A stretch of 64,000 nucleotides of DNA from DSNY01 sp040752195 (GTDB taxonomy: Bacteria > Pseudomonadota > Gammaproteobacteria > Burkholderiales > Burkholderiaceae_F). This document shows, piece after piece, positions 42,658 through 53,850 of this stretch (its first letter is position 1; each line of letters starts with the position of its first letter). A program made the translations under genes and the position numbers. The notes under the pieces are model-generated. The model worked only from the letters and a program-made list of their open reading frames with translations. It was not told where the DNA came from and searched no databases. Location of the stretch: the NCBI GenBank assembly GCA_040752195.1, contig JBFMFC010000001.1, forward strand, positions 62,001-126,000. The letters run 5' to 3'.

Positions 42658-44460
42658 TTACTTGGCGGACGCCCAGCGCTTGACGATTTCCTCGTACGGC
42701 ATCGTCACGCCTTTCGGCTTCTCGTTGGCGAGCTTGGCCTTCGGACCATCGGGCTTGCCGAGCCACTCCTTCGGATCGACCGGCTTGTTCAGCCGCGGGC
42801 CGCAGCCGCCGTAGGTCTTGGCCTTCTCGTCGGCTTCCTGCATTCGCGCCATCACCTGATCCATCTCTTCGGCCAGGCGATCCATCGCCTTCTGCGGCGT
42901 GAACGCGCCCGAGTTGACGTCGCCGATCTGCTGCCACCACAGCTGCGCCAGCTTCGGATAGTCGGGGACGTTGACGCCGGTGGGCGTCCACATCACGCGG
43001 TCCGGCGAGCGGTAGAACTCGACGAGGCCGCCGAGCTTGGGCGCGCGCTCGGTGAACGACGCGTGGCGCACGGTGCTGTCGCGGATGAAGGTCAGTCCGA
43101 CGTGGCTCTTCTTGGTGTCGACCGTCTTGCTGACGACGAACTGGGCGTAGAGCCAGGCGGCCTTGCGGCGATCGAGCGGCGTGCTCTTGAACAGCGTCCA
43201 CGACCCGGCGTCCTGGTAGCCGAGCTTCATGCCGTCCTGCCAGTACGAGCCCTTCGGCGACGGCGCCATGCGCCACAGCAGGTTGCCGTTGTCGTCGACG
43301 GTGTTGTTGCCGTCCTTCTTGGGCTTGACCATCTCGGCCGTGAACGCGGTGTACCAGAACACCTGCTGCGCGACGTTGCCCTGCGCCAGCGCCGGCAGCG
43401 ACTGGTAGAAGTCGTAGTCGGCGGCGCCCGGCGGTGCGTACTTGCGCAGCCACTCGTCCCACTTGGCGATCGCGTACACCGAGGCCGGGCCGTTGGTCTC
43501 GCCGCCGCGGCTGACGCTCGCGCCCTGCGGGTTGCACGAGCCCTCGGGCATGCGGATGCCCCACTCGTCGATCGGCCGGCCGTTGGGCAGGCCCTTGCTC
43601 GACGCGCCGGCCATCGACAGCCAGGCGTCGGTCATGCGCCAGCCGAGGTCGGGTGCGCGCTTGCCATAGTCCATGTGGCCGTAGATGCGCTTGCCGTCGA
43701 TCTCCTTGACGTCCTCGGAGAAGAACTTGGCGATGTCCTCGTAGGCGCTCCAGTTGACCGGCACGCCGAGGTCGTAGCCGTACTTGGCCTTGAACTTGGC
43801 CTTCAGGTCGGCCCGGTCGAACCAGTCCTTGCGGAACCAGTAGAGGTTCGCGAACTGCTGGTCGGGCAGCTGCCAGACCTTGCCGTCGGGGCCGGTGGTG
43901 AAGCTGATGCCGATGAAATCCTTGAGGTCGAGCCCGGGGTTGGTGACGTCCTTGCCCTCGCCGGCCATCCAGTCGGTCAGGTTGACTGCCGACTGCAGCC
44001 GCGAGTGCGTGCCGATCAGGTCGGAGTCGTTGATGTAGGCGTCGTACAGGTTGCGGTTGGTCTGCATCTGCGTCTGCACCGCCTGCACGACCTCGCCTTC
44101 GCCGAGCAACTGATGGTTGACCTTGATGCCGGTGATCTCGAAGAACGCCTTGGCCAGCGTTTTCGATTCGTACTCGTGCGTCGGGATCGTCTCCGACAGC
44201 ACGTTGACCTCCAGGCCGACGAACGGCTTGGCGGCGTTGACGAACCACTCCATCTCCTTGAGCTGGTCTTCCTTGGACAGCACGGACGGCTGGAACTCGG
44301 TGTCGATCCAGCGCTTGGCCGCCTCGATGCCGCCTGCGTGCGCCGCCGGCTTGGCGGGCGCCGCGGCTCCGGCCGCCGGTGCCTCGTCCTTCTTGCCGCA
44401 GGCCGCCAGAATCATGACCGCCGCGAGCGCCAGCGCGCCGGGCAAGGGTCGAAATTTCAT
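42658..44460 (-). CDS. glpV: Glycerol ABC transporter substrate-binding lipoprotein GlpV
   Basis: Periplasmic binding protein, 600 aa, notably large for cluster-B solute receptors but usual for this family. Lipoprotein signal: MKFRPLP then a hydrophobic stretch to the lipobox LAAC (Cys ~21), so it is membrane-anchored in the periplasm. An Ala/Pro-rich linker follows, then the two-lobe fold (LPDQQFANLYWFRKDWFD; SLPALAQGNVAQQVFWYTAF). ATG 44460 has a GAGAGGAGAGG site; an upstream start at 44532 lacks a signal peptide context. First gene of the importer operon, divergent from glpR. Confidence 0.92.
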   Translation of the reverse strand: MKFRPLPGALALAAVMILAACGKKDEAPAAGAAAPAKPAAHAGGIEAAKRWIDTEFQPSVLSKEDQLKEMEWFVNAAKPFVGLEVNVLSETIPTHEYESKTLAKAFFEITGIKVNHQLLGEGEVVQAVQTQMQTNRNLYDAYINDSDLIGTHSRLQSAVNLTDWMAGEGKDVTNPGLDLKDFIGISFTTGPDGKVWQLPDQQFANLYWFRKDWFDRADLKAKFKAKYGYDLGVPVNWSAYEDIAKFFSEDVKEIDGKRIYGHMDYGKRAPDLGWRMTDAWLSMAGASSKGLPNGRPIDEWGIRMPEGSCNPQGASVSRGGETNGPASVYAIAKWDEWLRKYAPPGAADYDFYQSLPALAQGNVAQQVFWYTAFTAEMVKPKKDGNNTVDDNGNLLWRMAPSPKGSYWQDGMKLGYQDAGSWTLFKSTPLDRRKAAWLYAQFVVSKTVDTKKSHVGLTFIRDSTVRHASFTERAPKLGGLVEFYRSPDRVMWTPTGVNVPDYPKLAQLWWQQIGDVNSGAFTPQKAMDRLAEEMDQVMARMQEADEKAKTYGGCGPRLNKPVDPKEWLGKPDGPKAKLANEKPKGVTMPYEEIVKRWASAK

Positions 44461-44732
44461 CGTGCCTCTCCTCTCTTCGCCTGATGTTGTTTGAGCAGCC
44501 GCCGGAACGGACAGCGGGGCGGACTGTCCCACGCAAGGAAACGGCTGTCAATCGCGTCGATGCAATCAAAACCGAAAATCCTCGCAAACCCCCTGGCCGT
44601 CGAACGCCGGGGCGGTGCCGCCTGTGGCGAGCCAACCACTTATCATCCCGGTGCCGTCGCGCGGGCATCGTTCCCGGGTCCGCACGATGTTCGTTTGCGT
44701 TCCTTTGATTTCGGTCTCCGCCGCGAACCCCG
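44461..44732. promoter_or_regulatory. Divergent glpV/glpR control region with TTCG-type motifs
   Basis: 272 bp between the importer operon and glpR-glpK. T-rich TTCG motifs unlike the GC-rich surroundings occur on both sides: GATTTTCGGTTTTGATTG on the minus strand (~44561-44578) and TTCGTTT, CGTTCC and GATTTCGG on the plus strand (~44692-44716). DeoR/GlpR-type repressors often bind such TTCG repeats, so these are candidate GlpR operators, one per promoter. No confident -35/-10 pair identified. Confidence 0.4.
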
Positions 44733-45580
44733 ATGACGCCGAAGACGCTGGTCCCCAACCCCCGTCAGGCGGCGCTGCTGGAGGCGGTGCGCGAGCAGGG
44801 TTCAGCCAGTATCGAAGCGCTGGCGCAGCGCTTCCAGGTCACGCTGCAGACGGTGCGGCGCGACGTCAGCCTGCTCGCCTCGGCCGGGCTGCTGGCGCGC
44901 TTCCACGGCGGCGTGCGCGTGCCGGGTTCGACGACCGAGAACATCGGCTACCTGCAGCGCCAGCGGCTCAACCACGAGGCCAAGCGACGCATCGCCGCGG
45001 CGGTGGCCGATCGTGTGCCCGACGACTGTTCGCTGATCGTCAACATCGGCACCACCACCGAGGCGATCGCCGAGGAACTGCGCCGCCGCCGCAAGGGGTT
45101 GCGCGTCATCACCAACAACCTCAACGTCGCCGCCATCCTGTCCGACCGGCCCGGCTTCGAGGTCATCGTCGCCGGCGGCATGGTGCGCTCGCGCGACCGC
45201 GGCATCATCGGCGAGGCGACGGTCGACTTCATCCGCCAGTTCCGCGTCGACATCGGGCTGATCGGCATCTCGGCGATCGAGATCGACGGCACGCTGCGCG
45301 ACTTCGACTACCGCGAGGTCAAGGTCGCCCGCGCGATCGTCGAATCGTCGCGCCAGGTGTGGCTGGCGGCCGACCACAGCAAGTTCAACCGACCGGCGAT
45401 GGTGCAACTGGCGCACCTGAGCGAGATCGACGCGCTGTTCACCGACAGTGCGCCGCCGCCGCCGTTTGGCTCGCTGCTCGACGAGGCCGGCGTCGAGCTG
45501 ATCGTCGCCGGCGAGACGGTGGAGACGGCGCCGGCTGGCGCTGTCTCCACCCTCGCCACCACCGCCCGCGGAGGCCGCTG

Positions 45581-45581
<1 letters not shown>
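44733..45581 (+). CDS. glpR: DeoR-family glycerol-3-phosphate repressor
   Basis: Transcriptional repressor released by glycerol 3-phosphate. 282 aa: N-terminal winged helix with the DeoR signature (GSASIEALAQRFQVTLQTVRRD is split at 26-47; RFHGGVRVP wing) and a C-terminal DeoRC sensor domain (VNIGTTTEAIAEEL phosphate loop, VIVAGGMVRSRDRGIIG, FDYREVKVARAI, WLAADHSKF). Adjacent to glpK by TGATG overlap and divergent from the importer operon, so it probably controls both directions. Confidence 0.95.
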
Positions 45582-47071
<1,490 letters not shown>

Positions 47072-47339
47072 CCCACATAGTCCACGAGTAGCCGGTTTCG
47101 CGCGTCGGGATTGCGCTCGAAGTTGGTAAGTGCGATGCCGGTTGACCGAGGGCCCGCTCCATGTTTTGCGGAGGCTGGGCTGATCGCGGGCGCAATGCGC
47201 CCCTTCCCCGTAGTTGGTCATCGCGCGGGGACAGCACTTCGTGAAGTCCCGGGGGGCAGCGCTTGCGCGGCGCGCAGGAACACGGTGCGCAGCGGGTAGT
47301 GGAACGCGAGCAGGATGCGCACCCGGCGGGTGCTGCGCA
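47072..47339. other. Non-coding remnant DNA between glpK and the istB relic
   Basis: About 270 bp with no gene I can support. Base composition is lower in GC than the neighbours in places. Contains a GGGGACAGCACTTCGTGAAG imperfect palindrome near 47226-47245. Probably debris from the same insertion that left the istB fragment. Confidence 0.35.
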
Positions 47340-47619
47340 CGACGGCGGCGCCCGTGATCAGCACGTTGTCGCCGCGGCGCAACCAGTCGCAGCTCGCCAA
47401 TTCCGAGACGCGACCGCGGTGCAGGCCGCGGCGGGTGCGCCGGTCGATGTCCTCGATGCACGCGTCGCGGTCCCTGAACCCGGCGGCGTTGAGCAATCGC
47501 GCCGCGCGCTCGCCGTCGCGCCAGTCGATCTCGCGCTGCACGAGCATGCCGAGGCGCTCGTCGAAGCGCGGCGCGCAGCCGGACCGCGGGGGTTCGCTGA
47601 GCGAGATGACCTCCTTCGA
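47340..47619 (-). pseudogene. istB: IS21-family istB transposition-helper relic
   Basis: The minus-strand frame reads RFDERLGMLVQREIDWRDG, then ACIEDIDRRTRRGLHR and SELASCDWLRRGDNVLITG, which is the N-terminal half of the IstB ATPase up to the residue before Walker A (ITGPTGVGK in intact copies). After ITG the sequence diverges into AAVV and unrelated residues, so the ATPase core is lost. There is no start codon in frame before a stop at 47620, no istA, and no intact terminal repeats. An old, truncated insertion between glpK and groESL. Confidence 0.7.
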
Positions 47620-47858
47620 TCAGTGCTCGTAGTCGGAACAGCGCACGCTGTCGTGATGCGCGACGGCGGGCGGCGGCGCGTCGGCCGCCATCTGGGACCG
47701 GAGGTCGATACCCCCCGTCAGTTGGCCGTCGACTGCGCCGCACCCTGGGCGAGCCAGCCGAAAAGGGCTGTGAAAACAACTTGTTAGATTGATCCTCGGG
47801 TTCGCGGGAATGTGGCGAAAGTTCAAAGAAAAATGGCGGCCGACAACAACCGGCCAAC
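47620..47858. other. Lower-GC remnant DNA upstream of groESL
   Basis: Contains an AT-richer stretch (47770-47840) unlike the window average. An 84-aa minus-strand frame (47620-47874) runs through but ends inside the groES promoter and shows no family motif. I take it as insertion-element debris plus groESL upstream DNA. Confidence 0.35.
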
Positions 47859-47887
47859 TTGAAGCCGATGCCACGGGTCCCTACAAT
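47859..47887 (+). promoter_or_regulatory. groESL promoter
   Basis: TTGAAG (47859-47864) and TACAAT (47882-47887) are separated by 17 bp, a good sigma-70 promoter. The overlapping CTTGAAG plus the C-rich GTCCCTA segment before the -10 also resembles a sigma-32 promoter, so dual heat-shock control is possible. The CIRCE operator begins at the last base of the -10. Confidence 0.65.
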
Positions 47888-47913
47888 TAGCACTCACTGA
47901 AGCCGAGTGCTAA
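47887..47913 (+). promoter_or_regulatory. CIRCE operator (HrcA binding site)
   Basis: Perfect consensus TTAGCACTC-N9-GAGTGCTAA. HrcA bound here would cover the transcription start and repress groESL until heat shock. The hrcA gene itself is not in the window. Confidence 0.97.
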
Positions 47914-47999
47914 CGTGCTCTCGGCTTCTTTGTAGAGGCGCAGGAGCCTTCCCCCTTTTTGGCTTTTTCTCGTAACTCGAGACCTGTAGAGGAGACCCT

Positions 48000-48287
48000 A
48001 TGAAGATCCGTCCGTTGCACGATCGTGTGATCGTCAAGCGTCTGGACAACGAGCGCAAGACGGCGTCGGGCATCGTCATCCCCGACACCGCCGCAGAAAA
48101 ACCCGACCAAGGTGAGATCGTCGCCGTCGGCCCGGGCAAGCGCGACGACAACGGCAAGCTGATTCCGATCGACGTGAAAGTCGGCGACAAGGTGCTGTTC
48201 GGCAAGTACGCCGGCCAGACGGTCAAGGTCGAGGGCGAGGAGTACCTCGTCATGCGCGAAGAGGATTTGATGGGCGTCATCGAGTGA
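48000..48287 (+). CDS. groES: Co-chaperonin GroES
   Basis: Heptameric lid of the GroEL folding chamber. 95 aa. KIRPLHDRVIVKR opening strand, a mobile loop containing SGIVIPDTAAEKPDQG, and GDKVLFGKYAGQTVKVEGEE split across 60-80. AGGAGA lies just before ATG 48000. Controlled by the CIRCE element ~90 bp upstream. Confidence 0.99.
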   Translation: MKIRPLHDRVIVKRLDNERKTASGIVIPDTAAEKPDQGEIVAVGPGKRDDNGKLIPIDVKVGDKVLFGKYAGQTVKVEGEEYLVMREEDLMGVIE

Positions 48288-48366
48288 TCGCCCGCGGATA
48301 GACCACGAACGTCGGCCGCGTTCGGCGTCCGACGACCTGAACTGACTTCTATCGGAGCATTTCGAT

Positions 48367-50007
<1,641 letters not shown>

Positions 50008-50064
50008 GACCGCGGCGCCGCTCGCGAGCGGCGCCCGCGCGGCATCCTGCCTGCACGACGAACG

Positions 50065-50091
50065 ACGGCCCGCTTCGGCGGGCCGTTTTTC
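50065..50091 (+). terminator. Rho-independent terminator of groESL
   Basis: ACGGCCCGC (50065-50073) pairs with GCGGGCCGT (50078-50086) around a TTCG tetraloop, followed by TTTTT. It lies 58 bp after the groEL stop. Confidence 0.9.
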
Positions 50092-50115
50092 TTGGTTCGC
50101 CGACCACCGGTAGCA

Positions 50116-50175
50116 AGTTGCTATTGACAACTACATGCGGGTTCGGTCACGATCCGGACCGTTGCTATACACAAC
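50116..50175 (+). promoter_or_regulatory. Twin inverted-repeat operators upstream of the MarR gene
   Basis: Two copies of GTTGCTAT-N3-CAAC (GTTGCTATTGACAAC at 50117-50131; GTTGCTATACACAAC at 50161-50175), each an inverted repeat GTTG-N7-CAAC, with starts 44 bp apart (four helical turns). The first contains a consensus -35 TTGACA and the second a -10-like TATACA, but these two are too far apart (36 bp) to form one promoter. Likely autoregulatory MarR sites; the second is only 12 bp from the start codon. Confidence 0.6.
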
Positions 50176-50186
50176 CAAACGGTCCG

Positions 50187-50681
50187 ATGCAAAAAGCGAC
50201 CACCGAATCACCGGCGAACTGCTGCGGCGATCTGCTGCGCGAGGTGACGCGCCTGTACGCGCGCGCGCAGCGCGAGGTGGCCGACTGCTGCGGGACCACC
50301 AGCACGCAGTGCCACATCCTGATCGAACTGGGCCGTGCCGGTGAGTTGACGCCGGGCGAGCTCGGCCGCCGGCTGCGGCTCGAGAAGAGCTGGATCAGCC
50401 GGGCGCTCGACTCGCTCGTCGACGCCGGCATCGTCGCCAAGCGCGCCCATGCGGACGACGCCCGAAGCCGGGTGGTCGCGTTGACCGCCAAGGGTCGCAA
50501 ACGCTTCCAGGAACTCAACGCCACGCTGGACGCGCAGGCCGAGCGCGTGCTCGCCGCGCTTTCTCCGGAAGAGCGGGCGATCGTCGATCGCGCGCTCGCG
50601 CTGCTGTTGCGCGCGCTGCGTGCCGACGCCTGCGCCGCCGTCTCGTGCAAACCCGTGCTCGAAGCCGAAGGAGCCGCGTGA
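50187..50681 (+). CDS. Cys-rich MarR-family transcriptional regulator
   Basis: 164 aa winged-helix dimer. LTPGELGRRLRLEKSWISRALDSL is the recognition region (split at ~55-78), followed by the DDARSRVVALTAKGRKRF wing. Unusual cysteines: CC at 12-13, CC at 34-35, Cys42 and two near the C-terminus (ACAAVSC), which suggest metal(loid) or thiol-oxidant sensing; no ArsR-type site is present. First gene of a three-gene unit: its stop overlaps the fusion-enzyme start as TGATG. Ligand is inferred from the neighbour being an ArsN2-type acetyltransferase. Confidence 0.85.
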   Translation: MQKATTESPANCCGDLLREVTRLYARAQREVADCCGTTSTQCHILIELGRAGELTPGELGRRLRLEKSWISRALDSLVDAGIVAKRAHADDARSRVVALTAKGRKRFQELNATLDAQAERVLAALSPEERAIVDRALALLLRALRADACAAVSCKPVLEAEGAA

Positions 50682-52513
50682 TGTCCACCGACGATGCACT
50701 CACCGTGCGGCCCGCGCGTGCGGCCGACTGGCCCGCCGTGGCCGCGCTGCTCGAACGCACCGGGCTGCCGCTCGCAGGCGCGCGCGAGCACTTGTCGACC
50801 TTCCTGCTCGCGTGGCGCGGCGACACGCTGATCGCCTGCGTCGGCGCCGAGCTGTACGGGGCCGACGCGCTGCTGCGCTCGGTCGCGGTTGCGCCCGAGG
50901 CGCAGCGCCGCGGCGCAGGCAGCGCACTCGTCGCGCAGGCGCTGGCGATCGCCCGCAGCCGCGGCGTGCGCTCCGTGTATCTGCTGACGGCGAGCGCGGC
51001 GCCGTTTTTCGAGCGGCTCGGTTTCCGCTCGATCGACGCGAGCAGGGTGCCGGCGGCGGTGCGGGCTTCGGTCGAATTCAACGGCGCCTGCCCATCGTGC
51101 GCGACGGTGATGCATCGGGCGGTTCAGCCCGCCGCCTCGGCGGATGCCGCGACCGACGCGCTGCCGATCGCCGTGATCGGCGCCGGCCCGGTCGGCCTCG
51201 CCGCGCTCGCGCATCTGCTCGAGCGCGGCCTCGACGCCATCGTGCTCGAAGCCGGTGCCACGGTCGGCGCGAACCTGCTCGATTTCGGCCACGTGCAGCT
51301 CTTCTCGCCGTGGCGCTACAACGTCGACGCGGCGATCGAGCGGCACCTGCGGGCAGCCGGCTGGGTCGCGCCGCCGGGCGACGAGCTGCCGCTCGCGCGG
51401 CAAATCGTCGCGCGTGCCCTGCAGCCCTACGCGCAACTGCCGGACGTGGCGCCGCGCATCTTGCTGCAGCGGCGCGTCGTTTCCATCACGCGCGAAGGCT
51501 TCGACAAGGTCAAGACCGACGGCAGGGAGCGCGCGCCGTTCGTGCTGCGCGTCGCGCACGCGGGGCGAGTCGAGGAGTTGCGTGCGTGCGCCGTCATCGA
51601 CGCATCGGGCACCTGGACCCAGCCCAATCCGCTCGGCGCCAACGGACTTCCCGCGATCGGCGAACCCGAGGCGCGCGACCGCATCGCGTACGGCATCCCC
51701 GACGTCCTCGGCGCCGAGCGCGAGCGCTACGCGGGGCGGCGCGTGCTCGTCGTCGGCAGCGGGCACTCGGCGGCGAACGCGCTGCTCGCGCTCGCGGAAC
51801 TCGCGCGCGACGCGCCCGGCACCTCGCTCGTCTGGGCGATCCGCGGCGAAAACCTCGTGCGCGTCTTCGGCGGCGGCGCGGCCGATGCGCTGCCGGCGCG
51901 CGGCGCGCTCGGCCTGCGGCTCAAGCGCCTGCAGGAAAGCGGCGGGCTCGAGGTGGTACGCGGCTTTCGTACGACCGCGCTGTCGCGCCAAGGCGATCGG
52001 CTGACGGTGCACGGGCTGGGTCCGCGCGGCGAGCGCATCGCCATCGACGGCGTCGAGCGCATCATCGCGGCCACCGGACAGCGGCCCGACCTGTCGCTGA
52101 CCTCCGAGCTGCGGTTGAAGCTCGATCCCTGGCTCGAATCGACCGCAGCGCTCGGACCGCTGATCGACCCGAACGTCCACAGTTGCGGGACCGTGCGGCC
52201 GCACGGTCACCGCGAGTTGGCGCACCCCGAGCCCGGCTTCTACACGATCGGCGTCAAGAGCTACGGCCGCGCGCCGACTTTCCTGATGGCGACCGGCTAC
52301 GAGCAGGCGCGCTCGGTCGCCGCCGCGCTTGCCGGCGATCTGGAAGCGGCGGACCGCGTTGAACTCGAGCTTCCTGAGACGGGGGTGTGCGGCGTTTCAT
52401 TCGCGGCCGACGAAGCCGGGGCGCCGGCCGCCGTCGGCGGGCCGTGCTGCGCGCCGGCGGCCAAGCCTTCGGTCCGGATCCCGGTGAGGGCCGCGACCGC
52501 GTGCTGCGGTTGA
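50681..52513 (+). CDS. ArsN2-like GNAT acetyltransferase fused to a flavoprotein monooxygenase
   Basis: 610 aa, two enzymes in one chain. Residues ~5-145 are a GNAT domain resembling ArsN2 (LLRSVAVAPEAQRRGAGSAL acetyl-CoA loop; YLLTASAAPFFERLGFRSID). From ~158, an FAD fold (IAVIGAGPVGLAALAHLLE), a FATGxxxx-like IDASGTWTQPNPLGANGL, and a second NAD(P)H fold (VLVVGSGHSAANALLALAEL) indicate a flavin monooxygenase/oxidoreductase. The C-terminus is Cys-rich (GPCCAPAA...TACCG), possibly binding arsenicals or metals. ArsN-type enzymes acetylate arsinothricin-like amines; coupling to a flavoprotein is new to me. Flanked by a MarR gene and an MFS exporter gene. Confidence 0.82.
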   Translation: MSTDDALTVRPARAADWPAVAALLERTGLPLAGAREHLSTFLLAWRGDTLIACVGAELYGADALLRSVAVAPEAQRRGAGSALVAQALAIARSRGVRSVYLLTASAAPFFERLGFRSIDASRVPAAVRASVEFNGACPSCATVMHRAVQPAASADAATDALPIAVIGAGPVGLAALAHLLERGLDAIVLEAGATVGANLLDFGHVQLFSPWRYNVDAAIERHLRAAGWVAPPGDELPLARQIVARALQPYAQLPDVAPRILLQRRVVSITREGFDKVKTDGRERAPFVLRVAHAGRVEELRACAVIDASGTWTQPNPLGANGLPAIGEPEARDRIAYGIPDVLGAERERYAGRRVLVVGSGHSAANALLALAELARDAPGTSLVWAIRGENLVRVFGGGAADALPARGALGLRLKRLQESGGLEVVRGFRTTALSRQGDRLTVHGLGPRGERIAIDGVERIIAATGQRPDLSLTSELRLKLDPWLESTAALGPLIDPNVHSCGTVRPHGHRELAHPEPGFYTIGVKSYGRAPTFLMATGYEQARSVAAALAGDLEAADRVELELPETGVCGVSFAADEAGAPAAVGGPCCAPAAKPSVRIPVRAATACCG

Positions 52514-53727
52514 GCGCAACGCCGACCGAAGGCGGCGACCCGGCCGCCGGCTGGCCGCTCGTCGTCGCGCTCGGCATCACGCAGATCATCGCGTGGGGCT
52601 CGATCTACTACGGCTTCGCGCTGCTGCTCGACCCCTTGCAGCAGGCGCTCGCCGCCGACCGCACGACGATCGTCGGCGCGTTTTCCGCGGCGCTGCTCGT
52701 CTCCGGCGTGCTGGCGCCCTTCGTGGGCCGCACGATCGACCGCGTCGGCGGCCGGGCAGTGATGACGGCCGGGTCGATCGCAGGCGGAGTGCTGCTGGCG
52801 CTGCTCGCGCGCGTGGAGTCGGCGGGCGCGCTGTACGCGGTCTGGATCGGGCTCGGTGCGGCGATGGCGGCGACGCTGTACGAGCCCGCGTTCGCCGTGC
52901 TGACGCAGGTGTTCCGCGCCGGCTACCGGCGCGCTATTACGCTGCTCACGCTGTTCGGCGGCTTCGCGAGCACGGTGTTCTGGCCGCTCGCCACCGCACT
53001 GATCGAGCGCTACGGCTGGCGCGACGCGCTGCTCGTGCTCGCCGCGCTGAACCTCGTCGTGTGTGCGCCGCTGCACGCGTGGCTGCTGCCGGGCCGTGGC
53101 CGCCCGGCACCGGCGACGAAGTCCACCGACGCCGCCGCGCGCACGCTCGGCGAGGTGCTCGCCGAGCGCTCGTTCTACCTGCTCGCCTTCGCCTTCCTCG
53201 CGCATGCGCTGGTCGTCGCCGCGATGGGCGTGCACCTGATCGCGATGCTGGTCGCCAAAGGGCTGACGCCGCTCGCGGCGGCCGGCGTCGGCGCCATCGT
53301 CGGGCCGATGCAGGTGCTGGGGCGGCTCGCGGAATTCACCGTCAGCCGGCGCCTGAGCGCGGTGCAGGTCGGGCGGGTCGCGGTGCTGCTGCAGCCGCTC
53401 GCGCTGATCGCGTTCCTCGCCGCCGATGGCGGCTTGTCGATGCTCGCGCTGTTCGCGCTCCTGTACGGTACCGGCAACGGCGCGCTGACCATCGTGCGCG
53501 GCACCGTGCCGGTCGAGTTGTACGGGCGCGCGCACTACGGCGCGGTGACCGGCGCGCTCGCCACGCCCGGGCTGCTCGCGCGCGCAGCCGGTCCGCTCGT
53601 CGCCGCGGCGATCGCTTCGCTGCCGGGCGGGTATCCGGCCGCGTTGTGGACGCTGGCGGCGCTCGGTGCCGCGGGAGCGGTCGCCTTCTACATGGCAGCG
53701 GCAAGCAGCGCGCGCCGCAGTGCCTAG
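52501..53727 (+). CDS. MFS exporter of the detoxification operon
   Basis: About 408 aa, 12 predicted helices (major facilitator). GITQIIAWGSIYYGFALLL first helix, APFVGRTIDRVGGRAVM loop 2-3 signature (GxxxDRxGxR), and a central cytosolic loop near 195. The first ATG is far inside, so GTG 52501 (GGTGAGGG upstream) or TTG 52510 (overlapping the previous stop as TTGA) must start it; I prefer GTG. Likely exports the product of the upstream fusion enzyme; substrate unproven. Confidence 0.82.
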   Translation: MLRLSATPTEGGDPAAGWPLVVALGITQIIAWGSIYYGFALLLDPLQQALAADRTTIVGAFSAALLVSGVLAPFVGRTIDRVGGRAVMTAGSIAGGVLLALLARVESAGALYAVWIGLGAAMAATLYEPAFAVLTQVFRAGYRRAITLLTLFGGFASTVFWPLATALIERYGWRDALLVLAALNLVVCAPLHAWLLPGRGRPAPATKSTDAAARTLGEVLAERSFYLLAFAFLAHALVVAAMGVHLIAMLVAKGLTPLAAAGVGAIVGPMQVLGRLAEFTVSRRLSAVQVGRVAVLLQPLALIAFLAADGGLSMLALFALLYGTGNGALTIVRGTVPVELYGRAHYGAVTGALATPGLLARAAGPLVAAAIASLPGGYPAALWTLAALGAAGAVAFYMAAASSARRSA

Positions 53728-53739
53728 CCGCAGTGCCTA
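53714..53739. repeat. 13-bp perfect tandem duplication at the MFS/photolyase junction
   Basis: GCCGCAGTGCCTA occurs twice head-to-tail (53714-53726 and 53727-53739). The first copy ends the MFS gene; the second holds the original photolyase stop codon on the minus strand. Probably a recent slippage or repair event. Confidence 0.8.
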
Positions 53740-53850
53740 GCGTTTGACCGCCGCATAGCGCGCGAACGTCCTTTCGCGCGCCTGCGCGTGGTCGACGATC
53801 GGCGCGGGATAGTCCACACCGATCACGCAGCCGGCCGCTCTTTCTGTCGT
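53737..53850 (-). pseudogene. phrB: Out-of-frame C-terminus of photolyase
   Basis: In the frame offset from the photolyase gene, the minus strand reads AAGCVIGVDYPAPIVDHAQA and then RERTFARYAAVKR before a stop. DYPxPIVDHxxAR is the conserved C-terminal helix of class I photolyases. A one-base loss around 53838-53850 separates it from the main frame. Confidence 0.75.

Noticed and set aside
40486..44484. A 1332-codon open frame antisense to the glp importer operon
   Set aside because: Low-complexity Arg/Val/Gln-rich shadow; the opposite strand encodes well-conserved ABC proteins.
47620..47874. 84-aa minus-strand open frame upstream of groES
   Set aside because: Its 5' end lies in the groES promoter and no motif or ribosome site supports it.
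50124..50171. TTGACA and TATACA as one sigma-70 promoter for the MarR operon
   Set aside because: Spacing of 36 bp is far outside the 15-19 bp range; kept only as parts of two operators.
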